Positions 21,526 through 29,227 of a stretch of DNA of 64,000 bases are shown one piece after another. The stretch covers positions 558,001-622,000 of the forward strand of contig NZ_CP011267.1 of the NCBI RefSeq assembly GCF_001006045.1, written 5' to 3'. How positions within the stretch are numbered: position 1 is the first letter of the stretch; each line of letters begins with the position of its first letter. The stretch comes from Geoglobus ahangari (GTDB lineage: Archaea > Halobacteriota > Archaeoglobi > Archaeoglobales > Archaeoglobaceae). The translations under genes were made by a program, and so were the position numbers. Under the pieces are notes generated by a model, which worked only from the letters and a program-made list of their open reading frames with translations, did not search any database and had not been told where the DNA came from.

Positions 21526-22062
21526 ATGATTAAGGTTGTGCTTTCCCTGCTACTGCTCGCATTTGCCGTCGGCACGGCATCTGCAGAGCTGAGCGTAAAG
21601 GTTCCCGACGTCAGCTGCGGTGTTGGAGAGGATGTGAACGTTCCCGTGGTTGTGGAGAACGCCCAGAATCTCGGAAGCATGGACATCGTCATCTCCTTCG
21701 ACCCTGAGGTTGTGAAGGTCAAGAGCGTTGGCAAGGGTGAGCTGAACAAAGGCATCCTCACGTCCAACGTGGGAGATGGCGTTGTGGCTATCAGCTTTGC
21801 CGACTCCAAGGGCATTGACGGAGACGGAGAGGTGGCAGTCATAAGCTTCGAGGCCCTCAAACAGGGAACAAGCGAGCTGAAGTTCGAAAGCGTGCAGGCC
21901 TACGATGTGGAAACCCACGTGGACATAAAGGTCACGTCCCAGAACGGAAAGATAACCGTGGAGGAGAGCAGCAAAGAGAAAGAATCCTCTCCGGGATTCG
22001 AGATCGTTATTGGGGCCGTGGCCCTGCTGGGCAGCCTCGCCCTGAGGAGGAGGTTGAATTGA
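21526..22062 (+). CDS. Cohesin-domain surface protein with PGF-CTERM anchor
   Basis: 178 aa: signal peptide (LLLLAFAVGTASA), one cohesin domain (about 22-150, with GEDVNVPVVVENAQNLGSMDIVISF and GDGEVAVISFEAL), a short charged linker and a C-terminal tripartite tail: PGF motif in SSPGFEIVIG, hydrophobic helix, RRR. That tail matches PGF-CTERM, the archaeosortase A processing signal, so the protein is probably lipid-anchored outside the cell and presents its cohesin as a docking site. ATG at 21526 after GAGGTGG. Overlaps the next gene by 4 bp. Confidence 0.88.
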   Translation: MIKVVLSLLLLAFAVGTASAELSVKVPDVSCGVGEDVNVPVVVENAQNLGSMDIVISFDPEVVKVKSVGKGELNKGILTSNVGDGVVAISFADSKGIDGDGEVAVISFEALKQGTSELKFESVQAYDVETHVDIKVTSQNGKITVEESSKEKESSPGFEIVIGAVALLGSLALRRRLN

Positions 22063-22643
22063 GGGGCAAGCTGGTCTCCCTAATTTTTTTAGTAGCCATT
22101 CTGTCAGCCACGTCCACCGCGGAGAAGCTAAGGGGAGATGTGAACGGAGATGGAAAGGTCACAAGCGTGGATGCGCTTATGGCTCTTCAGATGGCAGTTG
22201 GTAAGCTTCCGGAAGATGTCAGGGCAGACGTTACCGGAGACGGGACGGTCACTGCAGTGGACGCGTTCAGAATTCTTCAGTTCGCGGTTGGAGACCAGGA
22301 GGAACTCGTCTCGGAGATGTACGGAGTGATCTCGGGAATAGACGTTGGAAAGGTTGTGAAGGACGAGAGGATGAACTGGTACATCACAAAGGATGATGGC
22401 TCCGTCGTTGCCGTGAGCGTAGTCATAAGCGGTGGCACGGTTAAGGACTTCAGGAGGGGCGAGCTTCCGGATCCGACGATGAGGGTGTACACGAGCGAGG
22501 ATGTCGTTAGGGAGCTCCTGAAAACGAGAGATCCCGAGGTGCTCAAGAGAGACATCGGCAGCGGTAAGATCAGACTCGGAGGGGTGGGGTTCGCCAGCAA
22601 GATCAAGGCGGGAATTGCCTCATTCCTGACAAAGTTCACATGA
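22059..22643 (+). CDS. Exported dockerin-domain protein
   Basis: 194 aa with a signal peptide (SLIFLVAILSATSTA), a complete two-repeat dockerin (about 24-85: DVNGDGKVTSVDALMAL and DVTGDGTVTAVDAFRIL) and an unrecognised C-terminal domain of about 100 residues. The first dockerin repeat is nearly identical to that of the propeller protein two genes upstream. Start is TTG at 22059 within the ATTGA overlap with the cohesin gene. It should bind the anchored cohesin next door. No catalytic domain is evident. Confidence 0.85.
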   Translation: MRGKLVSLIFLVAILSATSTAEKLRGDVNGDGKVTSVDALMALQMAVGKLPEDVRADVTGDGTVTAVDAFRILQFAVGDQEELVSEMYGVISGIDVGKVVKDERMNWYITKDDGSVVAVSVVISGGTVKDFRRGELPDPTMRVYTSEDVVRELLKTRDPEVLKRDIGSGKIRLGGVGFASKIKAGIASFLTKFT

Positions 22644-22683
22644 GAGCGAAAGCTTTACAAGAAGTTTCGAAATACTGAATGAT

Positions 22684-22998
22684 ATGGTGAGCTATCTCGT
22701 GGAGGGTGTCGCGCTCCTCGTAACGTTCTTGGTCAACCTTCCCTTCGGTTACTGGAGGAAGGTTACAAGGAAGCTCTCCAAGGAGTGGTTCCTTGCCGTG
22801 CACTCTCCAGTCCCGATCGTCTTCCTGACGAGGTTCCTTGCAGGAGTCTCCCTCACCCACATACCGCTCTTCGTCGCTTCCTTCTTCCTCGGCCAGTTCA
22901 CGGGAGGGAAGCTGAGGAGCGCCCTTGAGCAGAGGTACGAGGAGCTCGGCCGGTGCCTGATAGTCGACCTCGGCAGGATAATGAGGGGCGTTTTTTGA
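22684..22998 (+). CDS. Small membrane protein of unknown function
   Basis: 104 aa with an N-terminal membrane segment (LVEGVALLVTFLVNLPFGYW), a second hydrophobic stretch (IVFLTRFLAGVSLTHIPLFVASFFLG) and a basic C-terminal tail. No family signature is recognised, though the compact two-to-three-helix layout with FGYWRKVTRKLS recurs in Archaeoglobales as far as I recall. The ATG at 22684 lies 40 bp after the dockerin gene. Role unknown. Confidence 0.65.
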   Translation: MVSYLVEGVALLVTFLVNLPFGYWRKVTRKLSKEWFLAVHSPVPIVFLTRFLAGVSLTHIPLFVASFFLGQFTGGKLRSALEQRYEELGRCLIVDLGRIMRGVF

Positions 22999-23032
22999 GA
23001 GAAGCAGGGAAAAATAAGAAAACCCGGAAAGG

Positions 23033-23536
23033 CTACGCGAACGGGTGGACCGCGCCTCCCCTCTTCTCCTCGATCTCGTCAACGGTTGGCAGCGCTTTAA
23101 CAGCCCTTTCAATGGCAAGCTTGGTCGCCTCATAGTTGTACTGGTAGACCTTTTTCTTGTCCTCAGCAGCTGGGTGGATGAACACGTTCGCGACTATGCA
23201 CCACTCGTGAACCTTGTCCTTGGGGATTATGCCCTCCTTCACAGCATCTGCAACTGCATCCGCAACCGCCTTCTGGGCGGGCCCGAATATCATCTCTCCC
23301 TGCTTCATGTTCTTGATCGTGACTGTCGGAACTATGACCGTTGGAGGCTTGACGGCAAGGTTCGGGGCGATTATGGCTGTCAATCCCCCATGCCCTGCTG
23401 AGGGTGCGCCAAGGGCCATTGCAAACGCGTAGCCAACCGGTCCATCCCTCCTGCCAACCAGAACATCCACATGCGCTACCTCATTGCCCTCTCCGACGAG
23501 GGCCTCACCAGCCATCAAAACATCGTGGTGGCTCAT
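23033..23536 (-). CDS. fae: Formaldehyde-activating enzyme
   Basis: Catalyses condensation of formaldehyde with tetrahydromethanopterin to methylene-H4MPT, or a related pterin-linked detoxifying role. The 167-aa protein has the family blocks GEGNEVAHVDVLVGRRDGPVG and TVTIKNMKQGEMIFGPAQKAVADAV, including the catalytic-histidine region near AHVDV. It is a stand-alone Fae, not the Fae-Hps fusion seen in many archaea. ATG at 23536 is preferred to an in-frame TTG three codons upstream. It may be a single-gene unit. Confidence 0.95.
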   Translation of the reverse strand: MSHHDVLMAGEALVGEGNEVAHVDVLVGRRDGPVGYAFAMALGAPSAGHGGLTAIIAPNLAVKPPTVIVPTVTIKNMKQGEMIFGPAQKAVADAVADAVKEGIIPKDKVHEWCIVANVFIHPAAEDKKKVYQYNYEATKLAIERAVKALPTVDEIEEKRGGAVHPFA

Positions 23537-23663
23537 AACATACAAATAGCATTCAACAACATAAAGCTATTGCCCTCTCAAAAGTGAAAAAGTTTGAGAA
23601 AAACGCAGTGGTTCTGCCTCCATTCCTCGCCTGCCTCGGCAAGTGAGTTGGTTTTTCCGGTGG

Positions 23664-24356
23664 TCAGGAGCTGGCAAACTCGGAGAGAATGTTCTGCACC
23701 AGCTCCTCCACAGCTTTTGTAACCGGATGATCCGGGTTCTGCTCGACGAAGAACGGGTAGTTCATGACCACATCGCAACTGCACGGAATCCGGGCAAGAA
23801 CCGGAAAGTCTATGTTAACATCCGTGTTTGCCCTGTTGAGCACCACGTACTTCGGTTTCTCTATGTTCCTCGATATTTTAAAAAGCATCTCCAGCCCGCC
23901 GAGTTCCGCCCTCTCCGGACGGGCTATGAAAAGTATGATGTCGCTCAGGAACATCGAGTTTATGCTCATGTACCCCAGCCCCGGAGAGTTGTCTATGATC
24001 ACGAACTCGTATCCCATCTCTTTCAGACCGGACATCACGTCCTGCAGCCTGTAAAGCGCCCTTATGCTCTCCACATCCTTTCTGACGAGCTCGTCCCTTA
24101 TGTCGCTGAACTCCGGTGATGCGACTATCGCGTCGAGGTTCTCCTTGACCTCCACCAAGCAGTCCTCCAGACCGCACCTACCATTGAGCAGCTCGTTAAC
24201 GTACCTTCTACCGTTGAAGAACGTGTACATGCTCGGTCCCCTCATGTCCATCTCCACTATACACGTCCTGCCCATCTGCGAAAGCATGTAGCCCGCGTTC
24301 AGCGCGACGAACGTTTTTCCACTCCCTCCCTTGAAAGAGTGCAGTCCGACTATCAT
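23664..24356 (-). CDS. ParA/MinD-like P-loop ATPase
   Basis: 230 aa with the deviant Walker A KGGSGKTFVALN (9-20), a switch-like EMDMRGPSMYTFF segment, and Walker B FVIIDNSPGLGYMS. The D-to-N and SPG changes keep a MinD/ArsA-like fold but differ from plain chromosome-partition ParA (no ParB gene is present). No C-terminal amphipathic MinD helix is obvious. It is the last gene of an operon with an HTH regulator and an MFS transporter (5-bp gap to the latter). Function unknown; perhaps polar positioning or a membrane-recruited regulator. Confidence 0.82.
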   Translation of the reverse strand: MIVGLHSFKGGSGKTFVALNAGYMLSQMGRTCIVEMDMRGPSMYTFFNGRRYVNELLNGRCGLEDCLVEVKENLDAIVASPEFSDIRDELVRKDVESIRALYRLQDVMSGLKEMGYEFVIIDNSPGLGYMSINSMFLSDIILFIARPERAELGGLEMLFKISRNIEKPKYVVLNRANTDVNIDFPVLARIPCSCDVVMNYPFFVEQNPDHPVTKAVEELVQNILSEFASS

Positions 24357-24360
24357 TCCG

Positions 24361-25404
24361 TCACCTCCTCCCCAACCACCTCACGTAGTCCTCAGGAGAG
24401 GTTAAAGGCTCCCTGAGCGTGCCGATCAGAAATGCAGAGAGGGTGAGCAGTATCGCGGAAAGTGCGGTATTGACAGGGTAACCAACGTGTCTGGAGAGCA
24501 TGAACCCGAAAAAGATTGACGAGGCGATGATTATCATGCCGAGTCCATACTGCCTCGCCTCAGACCCAAAGTTGCTCAGATCAGCCCAGATTATCATGGC
24601 AAACACGTCTATGAACGCGTAGGAGAGCTGAATGAGGTAAGCGGATGGTTGCAGGTAAACGGGAAACATGATGAATGAGGCTGTGAGAAACAGGATCCCG
24701 AAGATGGATGTCAGCTTCCTCCCGAACCTGTCGTACAGGTATCCCGCAACGAGGATTGCGAATGCGTAGAACAGAACGTGCACGCTGATTCCGTTCTCCC
24801 TGAACACGGGCTCCATCACTCCGTACATGATGCCACCGAGCAGGTAAAAGGTGAAGACGGGGACGGTGTAAAAGACGAAGTCCCGGTTCACGTGAGCACT
24901 TCGATAAGCAAAATCGAACCTTGGCAGGAGGAGAACGAGCAGGAGCGGGAGAGTGGAGAGGAGGACGAGATGGCCCAATCTTTCCCCGGAAAGGAACAGG
25001 AAGTAGTAAAAGTTGGCGAGAGAGGCTCCAATGGCGAACACCTTCCCCCTGTTCCACGGAACCACATGCCTCGCCAGAAAGGATCCGCTGGCAACGACAA
25101 TTATTCCGGCGAGAAACCCAGAAACGATTGCGGCACGAACGTCAACAGCCGCGGCCAGCACCGTCAGTACGAGCACCACCATCATGATCTTTATCAGCTC
25201 CATTCTCCTGACAACCCTGTCGAGAAGCGCTGCTGAAAACGCGATACCGGCAATATGGGACACGTAAATCCAGTTGACGAGCCAGAAGACGTCAACACCT
25301 TCAGCGTTCGCAAAATTCACAAGAACAGGACCGAGGTTCTGGAAGGAGAGCAGATAACAGCCGTAAGAAAAAACGAGCACAGCACCGGTAGTCTCAGATT
25401 TCAT
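24361..25404 (-). CDS. MFS-type transporter
   Basis: 347 aa and strongly hydrophobic, with roughly ten to twelve membrane segments. The half-protein linker sits around RFDFAYRSAHVNRDF, and the second half has YLYDRFGRKLTSIFG, an MFS motif A-like loop (DRxGRK). It is shorter than the usual 400 residues, mainly in loops. It shares 11 bp with the upstream HTH gene and is followed by a MinD-like ATPase, an unusual grouping. Substrate unknown. Confidence 0.8.
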   Translation of the reverse strand: MKSETTGAVLVFSYGCYLLSFQNLGPVLVNFANAEGVDVFWLVNWIYVSHIAGIAFSAALLDRVVRRMELIKIMMVVLVLTVLAAAVDVRAAIVSGFLAGIIVVASGSFLARHVVPWNRGKVFAIGASLANFYYFLFLSGERLGHLVLLSTLPLLLVLLLPRFDFAYRSAHVNRDFVFYTVPVFTFYLLGGIMYGVMEPVFRENGISVHVLFYAFAILVAGYLYDRFGRKLTSIFGILFLTASFIMFPVYLQPSAYLIQLSYAFIDVFAMIIWADLSNFGSEARQYGLGMIIIASSIFFGFMLSRHVGYPVNTALSAILLTLSAFLIGTLREPLTSPEDYVRWLGRR

Positions 25405-25711
25405 AGATTACCCTCCGCTCCTCTCTTCTTTTCCTCGCATAGCCCATCTTCACAAGTGTGTTCAGGTAGTGGCTCTCTATCGCCCTGCTCCTTCCCGTAA
25501 TCTCGGCCACGTCAGAAGCGGTGCCGCTGCCGATCTTGATTAGGGCCATGGCCGTGGTTCTTAGGTTGTCCGGGAGCTCGAGCAGCATAAATGGGTCGAC
25601 CCCAGATAGGTCCCTCCCGGGTCTCCCGTTGAGCTTTTCCTCGATTCTCTCCAGAGTCTGCAGTATCTTTTCCAGCAGCTCGACTATTCGCTCTCTCTCC
25701 TCCACGAACAA
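25394..25711 (-). CDS. Winged-helix regulator of the MFS/MinD operon
   Basis: 105 aa. An N-terminal coiled coil (ERERIVELLEKILQTLERIEEKL) is followed by a MarR/TrmB-like winged helix: IKIGSGTASDVAEITGRSRAIESHYLNTLVKMGYARKRREE. Starts are TTG at 25711 or GTG at 25705; a TATA-like TTTATTAA at 25729-25736 favours a leaderless start near 25705. It heads an operon with the transporter and MinD-like ATPase, and a palindrome lies just upstream, so autoregulation is likely. Confidence 0.78.
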   Translation of the reverse strand: MFVEERERIVELLEKILQTLERIEEKLNGRPGRDLSGVDPFMLLELPDNLRTTAMALIKIGSGTASDVAEITGRSRAIESHYLNTLVKMGYARKRREERRVIYEI

Positions 25712-25736
25712 TAGTTAGTCAGCACTCATTAATAAA

Positions 25737-25763
25737 TGGCTCGATCAAAAATGGATTGAGCCA
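25737..25763. promoter_or_regulatory. Palindrome upstream of the HTH/MFS/MinD operon
   Basis: TGGCTCGATC and GGATTGAGCCA form an inverted repeat around six central bases, directly upstream of the minus-strand TATA-like box at 25729-25736. The position suits an operator for the HTH protein encoded next to it. A transcript hairpin (terminator of leuC is excluded, as leuC also ends here on the minus strand and reads toward it) is an alternative reading. Inference only. Confidence 0.4.
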
Positions 25764-25791
25764 AAAATTGTTCTGGAGATGTGCGCAGCAG

Positions 25792-27060
25792 TCAGACCTT
25801 CCTCGGATCGGTTATCTCTCCGTATATCGCCGTTGCTGCGGCCGTTGCTGGGGAGACGAGGTAAACCCTGCCCTCCGGGCTTCCCTGTCTGCCAATGAAG
25901 TTCCTGTTTGAGGTCGAGACGCTGACCTCCCCGCTCGCAATTAGCCCGAAGCTTCCGCCCATGCAGGGTCCGCAGCTGGGGAACTCGACTATCGCCCCCG
26001 CCTCGACGAACACGTCTATGAGCCCCTCCCTGAGGGCCTTCATGTACTCCGCCCTTGAAGCCGGGATCACTATCAACCTCGTGCCTCTTGCCACCTTCTC
26101 GCCCTTCAGAATCTCCGCAGCGATCTCCAGGTCCTCATACCTGCCGTTGGTGCATGAGCCTATGAAGACCTGATCGGCTTTTGTTCCCTCAACCTCGCTC
26201 ACGGGCACGACGTTGTCAACCTTGTGGGGAACCGCCACCTGAGGCTCGAGGTCGCTGACATCCATCCCAAGCTTCCTGAAGTACTCGGCATCCTCGTCGC
26301 TCCTCAGCCACTCCCACTCCTCGAGGTTTCCTTCAACTCCCGCCTTTTTCAGGTACCTCTCGGTCTCCCTGTCGGGCTCGATTATGCCCGTCTTCGCCCC
26401 CATCTCTATCGCCATGTTCGTCATCGTGAAGCGCTGGGACATGCTCATCCTCTCAACCGCAGAGCCTGCAAATTCGGCGGCCTTGTAGTTCGCCCCATCC
26501 GCTCCAATTGTGCCTATGATCTTGAGGATCACGTCCTTGCTGTAAACCCTCCTCGGAAGTGAGCCGTTTATCTCGAACCTGATGGTCTCAGGAACCCTGA
26601 ACCACAGCTTTCCGAGGGCGAAGACCGCACCCATGTCAGTGGAGCCTATTCCCGTTGCAAACGCTCCGAGAGCCCCGTACATGCAGGTGTGGCTGTCAGC
26701 CCCGACGACGACCATTCCCGGGAGAACATGGCCCTTCTCTACCATCACCTGATGGGCTATCCCCTCGTAAACATCGTAGTTCAGTATTCCCTGCTCCTCC
26801 GCAAACCTCCTGAGCATCTTGTGGTTCTCCGCCGCTATAACGCTGTCAGCCGGAACCTGATGGTCAAAGGCTATGATTATCCTGCTGCTGTCCCAGACTT
26901 TGCCGTCCTCACCGGCAATCTCCTTAAACGCCTTAATGGCAAGCGGACCGGTTATGTCGTGAATCATCGCCCTGTCTATTCTGGCGAAGACGTACTCTCC
27001 GGCCCTGACATCCTTCCCTGCCGCCTGTGAGAAGATCTTCTCGGAGATGGTTTTACCCAT
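25792..27060 (-). CDS. leuC: 3-isopropylmalate dehydratase large subunit (LeuC / HacA family)
   Basis: Aconitase-family [4Fe-4S] enzyme; with a small subunit it isomerises isopropylmalate in leucine synthesis, or homoaconitate-type substrates. Cluster ligands are Cys303 (IGSCTNGR), Cys363 and Cys366 (PSCGPCMGG); [26 protein letters not shown] is typical. The 422-aa length suits the archaeal split-subunit form. No small subunit (LeuD) is adjacent in the window, so substrate choice between leucine and related pathways is unresolved. Confidence 0.93.
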   Translation of the reverse strand: MGKTISEKIFSQAAGKDVRAGEYVFARIDRAMIHDITGPLAIKAFKEIAGEDGKVWDSSRIIIAFDHQVPADSVIAAENHKMLRRFAEEQGILNYDVYEGIAHQVMVEKGHVLPGMVVVGADSHTCMYGALGAFATGIGSTDMGAVFALGKLWFRVPETIRFEINGSLPRRVYSKDVILKIIGTIGADGANYKAAEFAGSAVERMSMSQRFTMTNMAIEMGAKTGIIEPDRETERYLKKAGVEGNLEEWEWLRSDEDAEYFRKLGMDVSDLEPQVAVPHKVDNVVPVSEVEGTKADQVFIGSCTNGRYEDLEIAAEILKGEKVARGTRLIVIPASRAEYMKALREGLIDVFVEAGAIVEFPSCGPCMGGSFGLIASGEVSVSTSNRNFIGRQGSPEGRVYLVSPATAAATAIYGEITDPRKV

Positions 27061-27111
27061 GAAACCAGAACGGGCAGGAGAATTTTTAACCCTATCGGCT
27101 CAGCATTTCTT

Positions 27112-27504
27112 GTGATCGAGCTCGTACCTTTCAGGAGGTATGAGCGCTGGAGGTGCACCCACTGTGGCTTCTGCTGCGAGGAATATGACGTTTCTCTCGG
27201 CTATGAAGACGAGAAGAGGCTCAGAAGGTTCGGAAACGTGTTCAGGTATGGAAAGATAGGTGTGTACCTGAGAAAGAAGAACGGGAGGTGCATTTTCCGG
27301 AAGGACAAGTGCAGAATTTACAGGTTCAGGCCCATTGCGTGCAGGAAGTACCCGTTCTACTTCAGAGAAGAGGGTGGAGAGGACTCAAAATTTGAGTTTA
27401 TGGGAAGGACCGTTCACGTGTTCGTTGATCCCAGATGCAGCGGTCTCGGCGATGGGGAGAGAATCGAGGAAGTAATTTCCAGAATTCTCAAACAGGTCAG
27501 GTGA
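27112..27504 (+). CDS. YkgJ-type cysteine cluster protein
   Basis: 130 aa with eight-cysteine-class motifs: CTHCGFCCEEYDV (15-27), CIFRKDKCRIYRFRPIACRKYPF and a late DPRCSGLG. This is the CxxCxxCC and CxxCxxxP-type signature of the UPF0153/YkgJ family, thought to bind a metal or Fe-S centre. Start is GTG at 27112, divergent from leuC with about 50 bp between. No partner is suggested by context. Confidence 0.85.
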   Translation: MIELVPFRRYERWRCTHCGFCCEEYDVSLGYEDEKRLRRFGNVFRYGKIGVYLRKKNGRCIFRKDKCRIYRFRPIACRKYPFYFREEGGEDSKFEFMGRTVHVFVDPRCSGLGDGERIEEVISRILKQVR

Positions 27505-27827
27505 CCTCCACCCCTTCATTTCATGTGGAGATTGCTGAAATCCCGTTACGTTGCTTTTTTGCTGAGAAATGAAATTCAATCTGGGTTGTTTGACCTAAAC
27601 TCTGGAGATAACAACGGAATTGCGTAAAAAAGTTATATTAACCACGAATGGTTCGTAACAGGTTTCCGGTTTTGGTCCTCTTCACAACCCCACCCCATCA
27701 TTTCGTGTGGAGCTTCTGCCGGAGTTCTTGGCCAAACTGAAATTGCGGTGAAAAGCTGGCCCTATACCCTCCGACCCCTTTGTTTCCTGTGGAGCAGATA
27801 ACAATCCGGGAATAGTATATTCACAGC
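27505..27827. repeat. Gene-free stretch with three direct copies of a 23-bp dispersed repeat
   Basis: Copies at 27508-27530, 27690-27712 and 27772-27794, all in the same orientation. Shared core: CCACCCC, two variable bases, CATTTC (GTTTCC in the third), then TGTGGAG. The ends CCAC and GTGG form an imperfect dyad; copy one has perfect CTCCAC/GTGGAG arms at 27506-27511 and 27525-27530. Spacing (182 and 82 bp) is not CRISPR-like. No gene is visible between them. The reverse-oriented copies lie at 33473-33725. Confidence 0.75.
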
Positions 27828-28430
27828 CTAACCGCGGTCATCCACATAAAACTCGAACAACCAAATGGAAGTTAGAAACGCAACAACTGCGAGCACAAAT
27901 CCGCCTACCGACTCTGCCACAGTATGTGCGTCTACAACCGGCCTGTTTACAAGCATGACCAGCGGTACCACCATTACTGGCCACCACTTTCTGTCAAGCC
28001 ACACCAGAAAAAGCGCGGGAGCTGTCGTATAGGCTACATGTCCGGAGATGTTCCAGTAAGGGCTGATTGCAACGTAAGGAATGGACAGGATTGTCAGCAT
28101 GACCGCTCCTCTAACCACAACTCCGTTGTAGATCCCTTTCATCTGGGCAATTACCGCTATCACTATTGCGAAGAAGAGCCCGATTACCGCAAGTGCATCT
28201 TCAACCCACTGCGGAGCTGGCTGTAGGAGATGCCATGTGCTGTAGATCGAGTAAGCTACCAAGTATGCTCCAAAAGTTAACGCAAGCGCTTCTCTCAATC
28301 TTCCGGTTTTCTTGACATCATAGTGAATTACAATCACCGCACACATCATCAGAAAGTATACTGGGCTGAACACATCGTCGTAGATTTCCATAAACTGACG
28401 AAGACCTATCAAATTCATCTGTCTCCGCAT
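27828..28430 (-). CDS. Integral membrane PAP2-like protein
   Basis: 200 aa with about six membrane segments. Two short motifs recall the PAP2 phosphatase active site: ISGHVAYT (C2, SGH) and RPVVDAHTVAES (C3, Arg-x5-His-x3-acidic, with Glu instead of the usual Asp). The basic KxxxxxxRP motif is not clear, so activity is uncertain. PAP2 proteins dephosphorylate isoprenoid or lipid phosphates in the membrane. It lies just left of the CRISPR array, with no cas-like features. The upstream 40 bp are AT-rich. Confidence 0.6.
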   Translation of the reverse strand: MRRQMNLIGLRQFMEIYDDVFSPVYFLMMCAVIVIHYDVKKTGRLREALALTFGAYLVAYSIYSTWHLLQPAPQWVEDALAVIGLFFAIVIAVIAQMKGIYNGVVVRGAVMLTILSIPYVAISPYWNISGHVAYTTAPALFLVWLDRKWWPVMVVPLVMLVNRPVVDAHTVAESVGGFVLAVVAFLTSIWLFEFYVDDRG

Positions 28431-28474
28431 TTTCAGTGCTGAATTTAATTCAATCGCAGCGTTTAATGTCTGGT

Positions 28475-28842
28475 CGTAACCTTTAATCTTAGTCTGATTT
28501 TAACGCGAGAAGCTCAGCCCCGGATCGACAAGGAGCATACACCTTTCAATCCTATCTTAGTCTGATTTTAACTCGATTTGCAGACAATCTATGACATTTA
28601 TAATGAGATCTTTCAATCCTATCTTAGTCTGATTTTAACTGGCGGGCAACGAGATAAAGCTCGTCAACTTCGGAGAGCTTTCAATCCTATCTTAGTCTGA
28701 TTTTAACAACACGCTCAGGAAGATGAAGCCCAGCACCAGCAGGACTTTCAATCCTATCTTAGTCTGATTTTAACGGCCACCGAGGTTGCCAAGAAGATTA
28801 AGGAAGGAGAGGCTTTCAATCCTATCTTAGTCTGATTTTAAC
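28475..28842 (-). CRISPR. CRISPR array, six 30-bp repeats and five spacers
   Basis: Repeats at 28475-28504, 28543-28572, 28610-28639, 28678-28707, 28745-28774 and 28813-28842. The last five are identical; the first keeps only its last 19 bases (ATCTTAGTCTGATTTTAAC). Spacers are 37-38 bp. On the minus strand each repeat ends GGATTGAAAG, the archaeal 3' handle, so transcription should run right to left with the degenerate repeat as the distal end. No cas gene lies in the window, so it depends on cas genes elsewhere. Spacers three and five read as protein-coding fragments. Confidence 0.96.
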
Positions 28843-28960
28843 TTATGTAGTAGGCAACGATTGGGTACACAGTTCCAACTTTCAACCGATAATATTCCTC
28901 TCAATCCCTATAAAACGCTTTCTCCCGCCTTTTTCAGTTTAAATACTGCAGCGAAAGTTG
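28843..28960 (-). promoter_or_regulatory. Probable CRISPR leader
   Basis: AT-rich, gene-free DNA next to the repeat end with intact copies. It contains TATA-like boxes on the minus strand (TTTTATAGG at about 28907-28915 and TATTTAAA at 28938-28945), suited to drive the array. A partial CTTTCAA at 28879-28885 resembles a repeat end and could be a decayed repeat. Boundaries are approximate. Confidence 0.5.
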
Positions 28961-29227
28961 AGTAATGCATGGAGTATATAAAGGTGCGCGGAAGCACTTT
29001 TGCAAGCAATTGGCAAATAACAGCCACGAATAAAATATCACAAAACAACCTCACTCCAGAAAAGATAAACCACGAAAACTCAAACGAAAAGCAGGAAAAT
29101 CTGTCTACAAAGTCACAGGAAGGAGCCATAACTCAAATACCCCTCACACAGATCCCCTAACCAGAGCCTCGACAATCACAGAAAAATCATGAAAACCTTT
29201 AAATCTTACACGGGCGAGTAAAAACCC

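Noticed and set aside
19653-22643. A carbohydrate-degrading cellulosome
   Set aside because: No glycosidase, carbohydrate-binding module or scaffoldin repeat was seen; only isolated cohesin and dockerin domains.
27508-27794. The 23-bp repeats as a second, short CRISPR array
   Set aside because: Unit spacing varies from 58 to 182 bp and the repeats differ between copies; no leader or constant spacer length.
28969-29160. A 63-codon frame in the CRISPR leader side
   Set aside because: Low-complexity composition rich in Asn, Gln, Lys, no family, and it lies in AT-rich leader-like DNA; treated as non-coding.
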